DNA from: Acidobacteriota bacterium
GTDB taxonomy: Bacteria; Acidobacteriota; Terriglobia; Terriglobales; Acidobacteriaceae
Assembly: GCA_025359885.1 (NCBI GenBank)
Contig: JANYDG010000117.1
Location: 1 to 63,148 of the forward strand
DNA: 63,148 nt
Direction of reading: 5' to 3'
Position numbers and translations under genes: made by a program
Notes under the pieces: model-generated
The model's input: the letters and a program-made list of their open reading frames with translations, nothing else
Databases searched by the model: none
What the model was told of the DNA's origin: nothing
Shown: positions 1 to 8,225 of the stretch, piece by piece
How the letters are laid out: each line of letters opens with the position of its first letter
How positions within the stretch are numbered: position 1 is the first letter of the stretch

Positions 1-533
1 GAGGTTGGCTCGTCTGCCAGCAAGAGCGTGGGTGAGGCCGCGATCGCCTGCGCAATTGCTACTCGCTGGCATTCACCGCCACTTAGTTTGTCAGGGTAAG
101 AAGAGGCGATACGCTCGGGATCAGTAAAACCGACTCGCTGCAATCCAGTAAGTGCAGCAGCGCGCGAGTTATAGACCCCGCCCGCGTCTTGTAACTGACG
201 ACTTATGGTGCGGAAGGGACTCAGCCTGTTCACAGGATCCTGAAAGACAATGCCCATTTGACTTCGTCGCAGTCGATGCCGCTGCCGAACGCTCATCGAA
301 AGCAGATCATTGCCTTCAAACCGGAGTGATGCGCAGCGCGATTCAGACCCTCGGACCTGAACCCCCAGGATATAGCGCAGCAGAGATGTTTTGCCGCTTC
401 CGCTCGGACCAAGTAATCCAACGACCTCACCCTTGCTGATACTCAACCGTGCGCCTCGCAGAACGGGCAGGCGACGGCCCTCTGGCGTGCCGTAGGAGAG
501 GGAAAGGTCTTCAATCGAAAGGACGGGTTGCAT
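1..533 (-). CDS. ABC transporter ATP-binding protein, peptide/nickel type (3' end beyond window)
   Basis: This is the nucleotide-binding subunit of an ABC importer, which hydrolyses ATP on the cytoplasmic face. I translated it by hand from ATG at 533. The protein starts MQPVLSIEDLSLSYGTPEG and carries Walker A (GPSGSGKTS, about residue 43), a Q-loop (VFQDPVNRLSP), the signature LSGGECQRVAIAQ and Walker B (LLLADEP), in the correct order. It then runs off the left edge, so the H-loop and C-terminus are not visible. The spacing and the 'DPVNRLSP' Q-loop context resemble Opp/Dpp-type ATPases. The substrate cannot be told from this fragment, and the permease and binding-protein genes must lie outside the window if present. 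Confidence 0.88.
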   Translation of the reverse strand, partial: MQPVLSIEDLSLSYGTPEGRRLPVLRGARLSISKGEVVGLLGPSGSGKTSLLRYILGVQVRGSESRCASLRFEGNDLLSMSVRQRHRLRRSQMGIVFQDPVNRLSPFRTISRQLQDAGGVYNSRAAALTGLQRVGFTDPERIASSYPDKLSGGECQRVAIAQAIAASPTLLLADEPT

Positions 534-1018
534 CGCGCAAATTGTACCATTTATCAGTGGATGGGTGAGTCAAACCAGAGTATAGGTAACTTCGTCATCT
601 ATCGTGTGAAGATGTGGATTCAATCAATTCCCAGACGGTGCGCGCGCCCTGTGGCACGCATGGATTGCTGTGAAAAGCGATAGGATTGTGTTTGTTGAAT
701 TGGCCCGGCGCCTGTCAGGAATGCCTGGGTTCTTATAAGTGGAATGAGGACAATTTGGCAGGAAATATCAATCTGGGGTGTATTCACGTTATGCAGATAA
801 AAAAGTACCGACAGAGCATGAGAGCGTTTCCCATACTCTGTCGGCTTGCCAAACTTTTCTTGAGCGGGGAATCGATGACTCCCGACTTACTCAAAACTTT
901 AGCGGAAGTTCCACTTCCGGGGTAATTCGCCGACCTGCCCGGCATTCGTACTCTCGGGCCTATAACCTGAACATTCAACCTTCTCCATCCCTCGGGACGG
1001 GAGCCTTTCGTGGCTCAA

Positions 1019-1068
1019 AGTGAGCGAACGTGCTGAAGCTTGCCTGAACAGCCTGGTGTTCGCTCACT
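1019..1068. repeat. 11-bp inverted repeat
   Basis: AGTGAGCGAAC (1019-1029) is the exact reverse complement of GTTCGCTCACT (1058-1068), with a 28-nt spacer. There is no T-tract, so it is not a typical terminator. It could be a regulator site or part of an RNA structure. No function is assigned. Confidence 0.55.
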
Positions 1069-1404
1069 CCGCGCTTCCTGGTTGGGCAGGTGGGAATCCG
1101 GGGGAGGAATTCTGCTCAACACAATGGAAGGGCAGGCGGCGCGTCAAAAAATATAGGCCCTGGCGATTTTTTTTAGAATTATTTTGAGGGTTGAGTCGAT
1201 TGTGTGATTTTGCACCCGCATACGCGTTTCAGGGCGGGAATCGAGGGTCCCGGGCAATCCATCGAAGGGTGGAGATTGTCGTCTACCCCTGGCAGGATGA
1301 CAAGCCCGAAAGCCCTCTTTTAGACTGGGACAATTCGACCGATTGTCCGCCTGCCTTGTGCAACTTCGCCTTGAGCAGTTCCCCATAAGAGAGCAATCGA
1401 AGAC

Positions 1405-1449
1405 GCACCTTCTGAGCGGGTAAACTTCCCTGCCCGTTGAGAGAGGTGC
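1405..1449 (+). promoter_or_regulatory. Leader hairpin before TonB receptor
   Basis: GCACCT (1405-1410) pairs with AGGTGC (1444-1449), with a second internal stem CGGG/CCCG. The hairpin ends a few bases before the AGGAGA ribosome-binding site (about 1455-1460) of the receptor gene at 1466. It may affect translation or mRNA stability. This is inferred from pairing alone. Confidence 0.35.
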
Positions 1450-1465
1450 AATTTCAGGAGATCAG

Positions 1466-4400
1466 ATGAAGCGTTCGTGGCTTATGGCCTTGCTGTGTAT
1501 TTTGTTGATTCAACCGGCCCTTGATGCGCAGACAAATTCTGCAGTTGTGATGGGCATTGTGTCAGACGCGCAAAACCTTGCAATTGCCCATGCCGAGGTG
1601 AAATTTACGTCGTCCACAACGGGGGCCATTCGTACTGTAACGACCGACGCCAGGGGCGAATATCAGGCCAGCGGCCTTTTGCCTGGAAGCTATCTGCTGG
1701 ATGCAGAGAGCAAGGGATTTGCGCCGGCACACCGCTCTCTGAAGCTTGAGGTAGGTCAGCAGTTGACGCTCGATGTGATGTTGGCGGTGGGGTCAGAGAA
1801 CCAGACCGTGGTTACCGTGGCTGGCGCAGACCTGCTCAAGACCGCGGATGCGAGCGTTGGTGAAGTGGTGGATGAACGATCTGTCGCGCAACTGCCTCTG
1901 AACGGGCGGATGCTGGTGGACCTGATGCTGACCGTGCCGGGCGCGCACATGAGCCACGGCGCCCAGTCCGGCGACATGAACCCCCTGTATTGGCGACCGG
2001 GGCAGAGGTCGGCCATCAGCGTCGGCGGTAACCGGCCCAATGCCAACTACTTCCTGTTGGATGGCGCAACCAATACCGATCCGACCTTCAACACGCAGAA
2101 TCTGAGCTTGTCCCCCGATGCCGTGCAGGAATTCCAGGTGCAGGTGGGCAGCTACTCGGCAGAGATGGGAGGAGCCGGTGGAGGCCAGGTCAATCTTGTC
2201 ACGCGCTCGGGCAGCTCCCGGTTGCACGGAACCGCGTACGAATTTCTGCGCAACGGGGCACTCGACGCGCATTCATTCAATGATATGGGCGGCAACAAGC
2301 ATCTGGTGCAGAACAACTTCGGCGCATCCCTGGGCGGGCCGGTCTATGGGAAGAAGACCTTTTTCTTTGTGAATTACGAAGCGATGCGGCATGTGCAGGC
2401 CGACACCATGACGGCAACCGTACCGACGATGGACGAAATCGGCGGCGACTTCAGCATGAGCGGCGTCGATATCTACGACCCGAACACGACGGTCAAGAAT
2501 CCAGATTTCAATCCCGCCCTTCCGGTGAGCAAGCAGAATCCTCAATTCACCCGCGAGCAGTTTCCAGACAACAAGATTCCTGTGGAGCGATTCAGCCCCG
2601 TGGCACTTGCCATGCTGACAAAATACACGCCCCAGCCCAACGTGATGATGGGCATGGGAGGGATGACGATGATGGGCCAGCCGACAGTTGTGGGCGCTGG
2701 CAATGATTCGAATAACTACCTTGACGTGCGCAATGAAGTTCATGAAAACGACCAGGGAAGTGTGCGTCTGGATCATCAGTTTGGCGTGAAGGACACGGCT
2801 TTCGCCCGCTATAGCGGGGGGGGCGAACATGGGTTCATGCCCCAGAATCTGCCCGGTTTTGGGTATATCCATGACAATCTGTCGCAGCAGGGGATGGGCT
2901 CCTACAGCCACATCTTTGCGCCATCGTTGCTCAACGTTGCCACCGTGGCTGTATCCCGGCTCAGCATGGATCACACCACGGAGAGCGCGAACAAGAACGA
3001 CATTACGGGCTCGCTCGGCATCGCCGGAGTTGGCTTTGGCGGCAAGGGTGCATGGGGGGCGCCTTTCTTTAACGTGCAGGGTTACTCGCCCATTGGAGAC
3101 AGCTACGCGGCCACCCCGATGCATGCCTGGGACACGCTGATTGAAGGGCGCGACAACGTGAGCTGGCTGATTGGGCGGCACAGCCTGAAATTTGGCGGAC
3201 TGTACCAGAAGTTCATTTGGCCGATGTGGGGATTTTTCCAGAACCGCGGCTACTACCAGTTCACCAACGGATTTACGACGGACATCGGCGCGAACGATGG
3301 CACCGGTTCGGCATTGGCCAGCTTCCTGCTCGGTCTGCCGGCCGTGCGGCAGCGGCAGGCGGGCGTTCCGCAGATGAACCTGCGCCAGTGGTACGCGGAT
3401 GGATACGTTCAGGACACTTACCGACTGACCAAAACCACGACCATCGACTACGGCATTCGCTACGAGTACATGAGTGCGCTGGTTGACATCAAGTACACCA
3501 ACAGCAACCTCACATTCGCTTCGGACGGCACGCCGAGCGTCTTCATTGGCGGGCAAAATGGAATGCCGCGTGGCCTGATGTATCCCAATCGCACTGACTT
3601 TGCTCCGCGCATCGGGATTTCGCAGAATCTGCCGGGGCCGGGCATGGTGCTGCACGCGGCGTTCGGCATGTTCTACACGCCCGTTGACATGAATACATGG
3701 TGCAATCAGCGCCACAATGTTCCGTACACTTTTCCTGAAACCAATCAGAGCGATAACTTCTCGCCTTCGATCAAGACTTTCGATTTCGCCCCGGCGATTC
3801 TGGGCAAGACGGTTGTCAGCTTTACCGGCATGCAGACGCACCCCTCGCCGCAGTACATCGAGCAATGGAGCGCATCTGTCGAGAAGACGCTGGGCAAAGA
3901 TACGGTCGTCGAAATTGGGTATCTTGGCTCAGGCGGGTTCCACTTGCAGCGCGCTCATCTGATCAACAACGCGCAGCCGGGTCCTGGGCTTATCCAGCCA
4001 CGGCGTCCGTTCAAGAAAATCAGCTTCGTTGCGAACACCGTGCTTCCTGAGAGCGTCAATGTCGTGAGCACCACCTTTGGCGTGAGCACGATTAACCTGC
4101 TTGAGAACTCGGCGCACAGTTATTACGACGCCGGGTACGTGAACGTGCGGCGGCGTGCTGGCCGAGGGTTGAGTTTCCTGGCCAATTACACCTGGTCCAA
4201 GAGCCTTTCGGATGCGCCGGACTTCCGCTCGCCGATGTTCGAGTCGTCGATTCCTCAGAACGATAACGATCTCGCGGCTGAAAAGGGTCCGGCCTGCGAT
4301 GTGCGTAACCGGTTTGCGCTGAGCGCGGTCTATGATGTCCCGACATGGTCGCGCAGCGCGGCGACGCGGGCGCTCACCAAAGACTGGCGCACATCGGCGA

Positions 4401-4834
4401 TCTACATGGCACAGAGCGGCTTCCCGCTGACCATCTCGGTTTTTGGAGATACCGCCAATGCAGGCACCGCGCTCGGCGAAAATCCTGTACGCGCCAATCG
4501 AACGGGCAAGCCGATCTTTGGTACAGGCACCCACAATGCGAGCAGCTGGTTCAATCCCCTGGCCTTTCACGCGCCTGCTGCCTACACTTTTGGCAATGTC
4601 GGCAGAAACTCGGTCGTCGGGCCGGGCATGCAGACGATGGATTTGAGCCTGGTGCGCAGTTTTGTCCTGCGGGAGTCGCTCAAGCTTGAGACGCGTGGTG
4701 AGTTCTTCAACGCGCTGAACCACACCAACCTGGGCACACCGAACCGCTTCGTCAACACGGCCGGGTTTGGCTCGATCACCGAGGTCACCACGCCGGGCAG
4801 AGAGATTCAGGTCAGCGCTCGGCTCTCGTTCTAA
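1466..4834 (+). CDS. Oar-like TonB-dependent outer-membrane receptor
   Basis: An outer-membrane beta-barrel receptor of 1,122 residues, of the Oar type common in Acidobacteriota. These take up large or chelated substrates with energy from TonB. A signal peptide (MKRSWLMALLCILLIQPALDA) is followed by a carboxypeptidase-regulatory-like domain (about 25-105), a plug domain (about 120-260, with LPLNGR and NYFLLDGA motifs) and a long barrel ending in aromatic QVSARLSF. AGGAGA sits five bases before ATG 1466, which fixes the start. A methionine-rich run (MMGMGGMTMMG, about residues 393-404) is unusual and could contact a soft metal. No ligand can be assigned. A GC-rich hairpin follows the stop. Confidence 0.92.
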   Translation: MKRSWLMALLCILLIQPALDAQTNSAVVMGIVSDAQNLAIAHAEVKFTSSTTGAIRTVTTDARGEYQASGLLPGSYLLDAESKGFAPAHRSLKLEVGQQLTLDVMLAVGSENQTVVTVAGADLLKTADASVGEVVDERSVAQLPLNGRMLVDLMLTVPGAHMSHGAQSGDMNPLYWRPGQRSAISVGGNRPNANYFLLDGATNTDPTFNTQNLSLSPDAVQEFQVQVGSYSAEMGGAGGGQVNLVTRSGSSRLHGTAYEFLRNGALDAHSFNDMGGNKHLVQNNFGASLGGPVYGKKTFFFVNYEAMRHVQADTMTATVPTMDEIGGDFSMSGVDIYDPNTTVKNPDFNPALPVSKQNPQFTREQFPDNKIPVERFSPVALAMLTKYTPQPNVMMGMGGMTMMGQPTVVGAGNDSNNYLDVRNEVHENDQGSVRLDHQFGVKDTAFARYSGGGEHGFMPQNLPGFGYIHDNLSQQGMGSYSHIFAPSLLNVATVAVSRLSMDHTTESANKNDITGSLGIAGVGFGGKGAWGAPFFNVQGYSPIGDSYAATPMHAWDTLIEGRDNVSWLIGRHSLKFGGLYQKFIWPMWGFFQNRGYYQFTNGFTTDIGANDGTGSALASFLLGLPAVRQRQAGVPQMNLRQWYADGYVQDTYRLTKTTTIDYGIRYEYMSALVDIKYTNSNLTFASDGTPSVFIGGQNGMPRGLMYPNRTDFAPRIGISQNLPGPGMVLHAAFGMFYTPVDMNTWCNQRHNVPYTFPETNQSDNFSPSIKTFDFAPAILGKTVVSFTGMQTHPSPQYIEQWSASVEKTLGKDTVVEIGYLGSGGFHLQRAHLINNAQPGPGLIQPRRPFKKISFVANTVLPESVNVVSTTFGVSTINLLENSAHSYYDAGYVNVRRRAGRGLSFLANYTWSKSLSDAPDFRSPMFESSIPQNDNDLAAEKGPACDVRNRFALSAVYDVPTWSRSAATRALTKDWRTSAIYMAQSGFPLTISVFGDTANAGTALGENPVRANRTGKPIFGTGTHNASSWFNPLAFHAPAAYTFGNVGRNSVVGPGMQTMDLSLVRSFVLRESLKLETRGEFFNALNHTNLGTPNRFVNTAGFGSITEVTTPGREIQVSARLSF

Positions 4835-4863
4835 GTCGCAGCGATTTCGCTCCAACACAAACT

Positions 4864-4899
4864 ACGGCCCCGGCGATCGAGACAGATCGCAGGGGCCGT
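4864..4899 (+). terminator. Hairpin downstream of TonB receptor
   Basis: ACGGCCCC (4864-4871) pairs with GGGGCCGT (4892-4899), extended inside by GCGATC/GATCGC. The stem is strong, but there is no downstream T-run. It is therefore a probable but atypical terminator for the receptor gene ending at 4834. Confidence 0.5.
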
Positions 4900-4953
4900 G
4901 ATGTTCAGGGCATTGCATCGCATTGGTTGCGATGGAATGCTTTGTCTGCTTGA

Positions 4954-5184
4954 GTTGCCTGTTCCGGTTCGCTTGACCAGTTGTGGAGACGCGCTGCCGA
5001 TGTCGGCAATGCTGGGGGACGCATGAAAGGAACCAACCGCAGCGGGCCTGAACGCGAGGAAGGCAGTACAGCTTGCCGCGGGTGCCAGCGTGGGACCGCG
5101 GTTGTCCAATTCTGCGAATGTGGTTGGGTGAGTGCCGGTGAGAGTGAATGAATTGAGAGACACGGTTACCGAGCAAATCGTTGG
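4954..5184 (-). pseudogene. Decayed ASH / choice-of-anchor D repeat fragment
   Basis: Read on the minus strand, this stretch encodes a degenerate ASPM-SPD-2-Hydin (choice-of-anchor D) repeat. Recognisable pieces are SFTLTGTHPTTFAELDN, then GPTLAP..SCT.FLAFRP.AVGSF.AS, and finally SIAD.GSASPQ....TGTGN. This order matches the usual repeat pattern, in which a Cys normally follows DN; here it is Arg (NRGPT). The frame has no signal peptide, lacks the upstream part of the repeat, and has no ribosome-binding site, so I read it as a relic of a larger secreted protein. The identification rests on pattern recognition of the family and has not been checked by a profile search. Confidence 0.55.
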
Positions 5185-5395
5185 GATTGTGCGGAATCCC
5201 CCGTTTGTGCTCAATCCGCGACCCAAGGAACCTCAAGATTGAATTCATTGAGGTTACGGGATTCTAATCCCTGGGAAAGTAATATTCCTTCATCTTTTGA
5301 AGGGCTTCAAGCGTGCGGTTCGAAGCGGAACGGACGCACGTCTTCTGCCGCAATATTCGTTGTGCGATGCTAATGGAGGAGGTTCACACGGTTCC

Positions 5396-6046
5396 ATGGA
5401 ACTGTTGCCGATATTTCTCAAGCTGCAAGGCAGGCCCTGTCTGGTGGTGGGCGCGGGCAACATTGCAGCGCCTAAAATAGCCAGTCTGCTCCGCGCAGGC
5501 GGCGCTGTTACCGTGGTAGCCCCGGCGGCTCGCCCGGAAGTGGAGCAATGGGCCCATGCAGGCGAACTCGCCTGGCATCAGCGCGAATTCACACCATCGG
5601 ACCTCGACGGCATCTTCCTCGTCATCACCGGTACAGACGTCCAGGCCATCAATCACACCGTTGCCGAGGAGGCCCGTGCCCGTCACATCCTCTGCAACTC
5701 GATTGACGACCCGCCAGACTGCGACTTCTTTTACCCGTCGGTAGTCCGGCGCGGAGAACTGCAAATCGCAATCTCAACCGCCGGCAAGAGTCCCGCGCTC
5801 GCCCAGCGATTGCGCGAAGAACTGGACGCCCTGCTCCCTGAAGACTCTGGCACGTGGCTCGATCGGCTCGGCGAAACACGCGCCCGCATGATGCAGGTCT
5901 ACCCGCTGAGCGAAGACCGCAAACGGGCCCTGCATCTGCTTGCCCGTCGTGAAACCTGTGAGCCCGCGACTTGCCCGGTACAGCAGACCCTCGACAAGTT
6001 GCTTCAATCCACTGCACACCAGTCCCTAGAAAAGGATCAGCCATGA
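5396..6046 (+). CDS. Precorrin-2 dehydrogenase / siroheme synthase N-terminal-type protein
   Basis: A 216-residue protein resembling the N-terminal half of CysG (SirC/Met8-type), which oxidises precorrin-2 to sirohydrochlorin with NAD+ and may also chelate iron. It begins MELLPIFLKLQGRPCLVVGA, with a Rossmann GAGNIAAPK motif at residues 17-25. Later it has the family motif CNSIDDPPDCDFFYPSVVRR and a C-terminal helical region after ISTAGKSPALAQRLREE. I chose ATG 5396 because homology begins there; an in-frame start 33 codons upstream adds unrelated sequence. AGGAGG lies at 5377-5382, a rather long 13-base spacing. Its stop overlaps the start of the methyltransferase gene (ATGA), so the two form an operon for siroheme. 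Confidence 0.9.
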   Translation: MELLPIFLKLQGRPCLVVGAGNIAAPKIASLLRAGGAVTVVAPAARPEVEQWAHAGELAWHQREFTPSDLDGIFLVITGTDVQAINHTVAEEARARHILCNSIDDPPDCDFFYPSVVRRGELQIAISTAGKSPALAQRLREELDALLPEDSGTWLDRLGETRARMMQVYPLSEDRKRALHLLARRETCEPATCPVQQTLDKLLQSTAHQSLEKDQP

Positions 6047-6786
6047 GGGCCGCCGAGGCAGGCAAGGTTTACCTGGTCGGTGCCGGCCCTGGATCACTTG
6101 ACTTGCTCACCCTGCGGGCTCATGCGCTTATCTCTACCGCTACCTGCATCCTGCACGATGACCTGGTTTCCCCTGAAGTGCTTTCCGCGGCCTCTGGCCT
6201 TGCTATCGTCCGGAATGTAGGCAAACGCTGCGGCGAAAAGACCATTACCCAGCAGGAGATCAACGATTGGATGGTCCATTATGCCCAGGGAGGTTATAGC
6301 GTGGTCCGCCTCAAAAGTGGCGACCCTCTGCTCTTTGGGCGCGCAGGCGAAGAGTTAGCTGCACTCGCCGAAGTCCAGATTCCAGTCGAGATTGTCCCCG
6401 GCGTCTCGGCCGGCTTTGCCGCTGCCGCACTCGCTGCCATGCCGCTCACGGGTCGCATCACCAGTTCACGTGTACTGTTTGCCACCCGTCATCTTGCGGC
6501 TGGTCACACTAACGGCCTTGCAGGCATCACGCCTGACCTGAGTCTCGTACTGTACATGCCCGGTCGAGATTACGCTGCGATCGCCCAGGAACTGCAGATC
6601 AACGGCTGGCCTTCCACAACAAAATGTGTCGTCGTCTCTTCGATCGCCGCTCCACAACAGCAATTGGCTTCTTGCCTGTTGCGCGAACTGCCTCAGCTGG
6701 CCCCGCTGCCTTCGCCCACACTCATGCTCTTCGTCGTCCCTGAAAAGACACCAGAGTCAGTCGCAAGCAAGCCAGCGGATGAGTAA
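6043..6786 (+). CDS. cobA: Uroporphyrinogen-III C-methyltransferase
   Basis: A SAM-dependent methyltransferase of 247 residues that converts uroporphyrinogen III to precorrin-2, the branch point to siroheme and cobalamin. The typical tetrapyrrole methylase motifs are present: KVYLVGAGPGSLDLLTLRA near the N-terminus, VVRLKSGDPLLFGRAGEE in the middle, and VPGVSAGFAAAALAAMPLT after it. The start ATG at 6043 overlaps the previous stop as ATGA and has AAAGGA a few bases upstream; a longer in-frame start inside the preceding gene is less likely. With its upstream neighbour it covers the CysG reactions in two proteins. No sulfite or nitrite reductase gene is adjacent. Confidence 0.93.
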   Translation: MRAAEAGKVYLVGAGPGSLDLLTLRAHALISTATCILHDDLVSPEVLSAASGLAIVRNVGKRCGEKTITQQEINDWMVHYAQGGYSVVRLKSGDPLLFGRAGEELAALAEVQIPVEIVPGVSAGFAAAALAAMPLTGRITSSRVLFATRHLAAGHTNGLAGITPDLSLVLYMPGRDYAAIAQELQINGWPSTTKCVVVSSIAAPQQQLASCLLRELPQLAPLPSPTLMLFVVPEKTPESVASKPADE

Positions 6787-6803
6787 CAAAACAACGCCGA
6801 TAC

Positions 6804-8123
6804 TTAGCGCACAAACGGCGCTTCATTGACCCAGTGAAAGCCGCGGTTGACCAGAGTAAATCCAGACCGGTCAATCCGCTTCAACTCTGCGGTGACCGCC
6901 ACGCCGCCCCAGGTCCCTTTGAGAGCGACGCTTTCGGGTCCGTCGCTCGTCATCTGCAGCACACTCTTGTCTGCCGCCTCGCCCACCGCATCCACTGTGA
7001 TGATGTGTTGAGCAGCGTCCAGGCTCATCCGGCAGGTAGTCGAGGAATCGTCCATCCTGCGCAGCGTGACCATGTTCGGCACCTCCAGGATGACGTACCT
7101 CCATCGCACCGGGTCTGTCAGCACCGGAGGATGGCTAACACCGCCCAGCGAAAAATCTTCCACTTCATAGAGCCCGTAGAGCGCAGGCCTTGGTGCCCCG
7201 GCCCCGATCGCCCGATAGTTCTTCCAATCTCGTATCGTCAGTGGTACGAGGAGGAAGAGAATCACAGCCACTTTAAGCAGTTTTCCAAGCGGCCTGTTGG
7301 CCCTGCCGCCAAGAAATGGCTGCAGTGCGGCTGGCTCTGTAGCCCGATTCAGAAGAAAGAAACTCAAGAGCCGGCCTGTATCAGGTATGACCAGGTAACC
7401 CGCCATCAACAGGATGTTCAGGCAAAACATCTTCACAGCAACGTCATAGCTAAAGTCCATTACAGTTACGTTGAACATGACTGCAAAACCAATAAGTGCG
7501 CCAAGCGTCGTAGTACGCCGGAACAGAAGCAGCAATGCCGCGAGCACCTCTGCAACTCCGCCAAAGACGGTATAAGTCATCGAAGAGCCGAAGAATGCCC
7601 ACATCAGCGAGCTTGGCGAATAGTCGCCGAAGCGCTGTGTAAGTCGTGCCAGGCCAGGTGCAGGGAACTGCAGCAGGAAGACCTTGTCCATTCCGTAATG
7701 CAGCAAGAGATAAGCCAGGCTATAACGCAGCAGTGTGCGCATTGAGCGGTCAAGCTCAGCGTACTGCTTCCGTTTTCGATCGAGTGCCGACCAGACGAGT
7801 GTGATGACCGCGGCAGCTATCAGGAAGCATGTGAGGAGTGCATATAAGTAGCGGGTATCACAAACAAAGTTTGGCTCGACCGGGCCGACCCAATGAAAAA
7901 CATGCGCAGCAATCCAATGCGAAAACGGCCTGCAGACCGCTTGATAGGGCCTTCCTAGCAGCGCAGTCGACTTATCTGAAAATTCAAAAATCCAGAACCA
8001 GATGCTCAATGCAAGATAGGTAAAAGTGAACCGAAACACCACCCTGGCCAGCGGTGACCATGGAGAGACCGCAGGGTTTTCTGAACCGTGGGTGCGCAGG
8101 CCAAAGGGAATGATGTCCTTCAT
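6804..8123 (-). CDS. DoxX-like multi-pass membrane protein
   Basis: A 439-residue integral membrane protein. Hydrophobic segments appear near residues 25-45 and 85-110, followed by a cluster of four or five between about 135 and 270. That middle part (YGMDKVFLLQFP, GDYSPSSLMWAFFGSS, GGVAEVLAALLLLFRR) resembles the DoxX/SURF4-like four-helix group. The last 130 residues look soluble and beta-rich. I set the start at ATG 8123 because GAGGA lies five bases upstream; an in-frame TTG further out lacks this. It is convergent with the siroheme operon, only 17 bases away. Its function is unknown: some DoxX relatives work in quinone or thiosulfate metabolism, but that is not shown here. Confidence 0.75.
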   Translation of the reverse strand: MKDIIPFGLRTHGSENPAVSPWSPLARVVFRFTFTYLALSIWFWIFEFSDKSTALLGRPYQAVCRPFSHWIAAHVFHWVGPVEPNFVCDTRYLYALLTCFLIAAAVITLVWSALDRKRKQYAELDRSMRTLLRYSLAYLLLHYGMDKVFLLQFPAPGLARLTQRFGDYSPSSLMWAFFGSSMTYTVFGGVAEVLAALLLLFRRTTTLGALIGFAVMFNVTVMDFSYDVAVKMFCLNILLMAGYLVIPDTGRLLSFFLLNRATEPAALQPFLGGRANRPLGKLLKVAVILFLLVPLTIRDWKNYRAIGAGAPRPALYGLYEVEDFSLGGVSHPPVLTDPVRWRYVILEVPNMVTLRRMDDSSTTCRMSLDAAQHIITVDAVGEAADKSVLQMTSDGPESVALKGTWGGVAVTAELKRIDRSGFTLVNRGFHWVNEAPFVR

Positions 8124-8225
8124 GACAATCCTCAACTTGCATCAGGCAGAAGTTTTCTGTTCAAGGGTAAGCTGCGCCCGTAAGGATGGCAATCACCCGT
8201 TTGGGGTGCACGATCTTTCCGCCGT

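Larger units (their letters stand above)
534..1465. other. Long intergenic region without a convincing gene
   Basis: No reading frame here has both a ribosome-binding site and a recognisable product; the short ORFs between 686 and 1388 look accidental. The region holds an 11-bp inverted repeat (1019-1068), an AT-rich patch (about 1145-1190) that could contain a promoter, a stretch that may belong to a dispersed repeat (1142-1330), and a hairpin just before the TonB receptor (1405-1449). Confidence 0.6.

Noticed and set aside
686..1023. Short overlapping ORFs in the first intergenic region
   Set aside because: No ribosome-binding site, no coherent composition and no recognisable motif; they overlap one another in different frames.
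2273..3865. 530-codon open frame antisense to the first TonB receptor
   Set aside because: It lies fully inside a clear receptor gene, its translation is low-complexity Arg/His/Val text without domains, and it has no ribosome-binding site.
4092..4346. Minus-strand Arg/Ser-rich ORF inside the TonB receptor gene
   Set aside because: A shadow frame; the receptor reading frame is continuous and intact here.
4862..5248. 128-codon minus-strand ORF overlapping the ASH relic
   Set aside because: His/Arg-rich and without motif. The neighbouring frame carries the recognisable ASH pattern instead.
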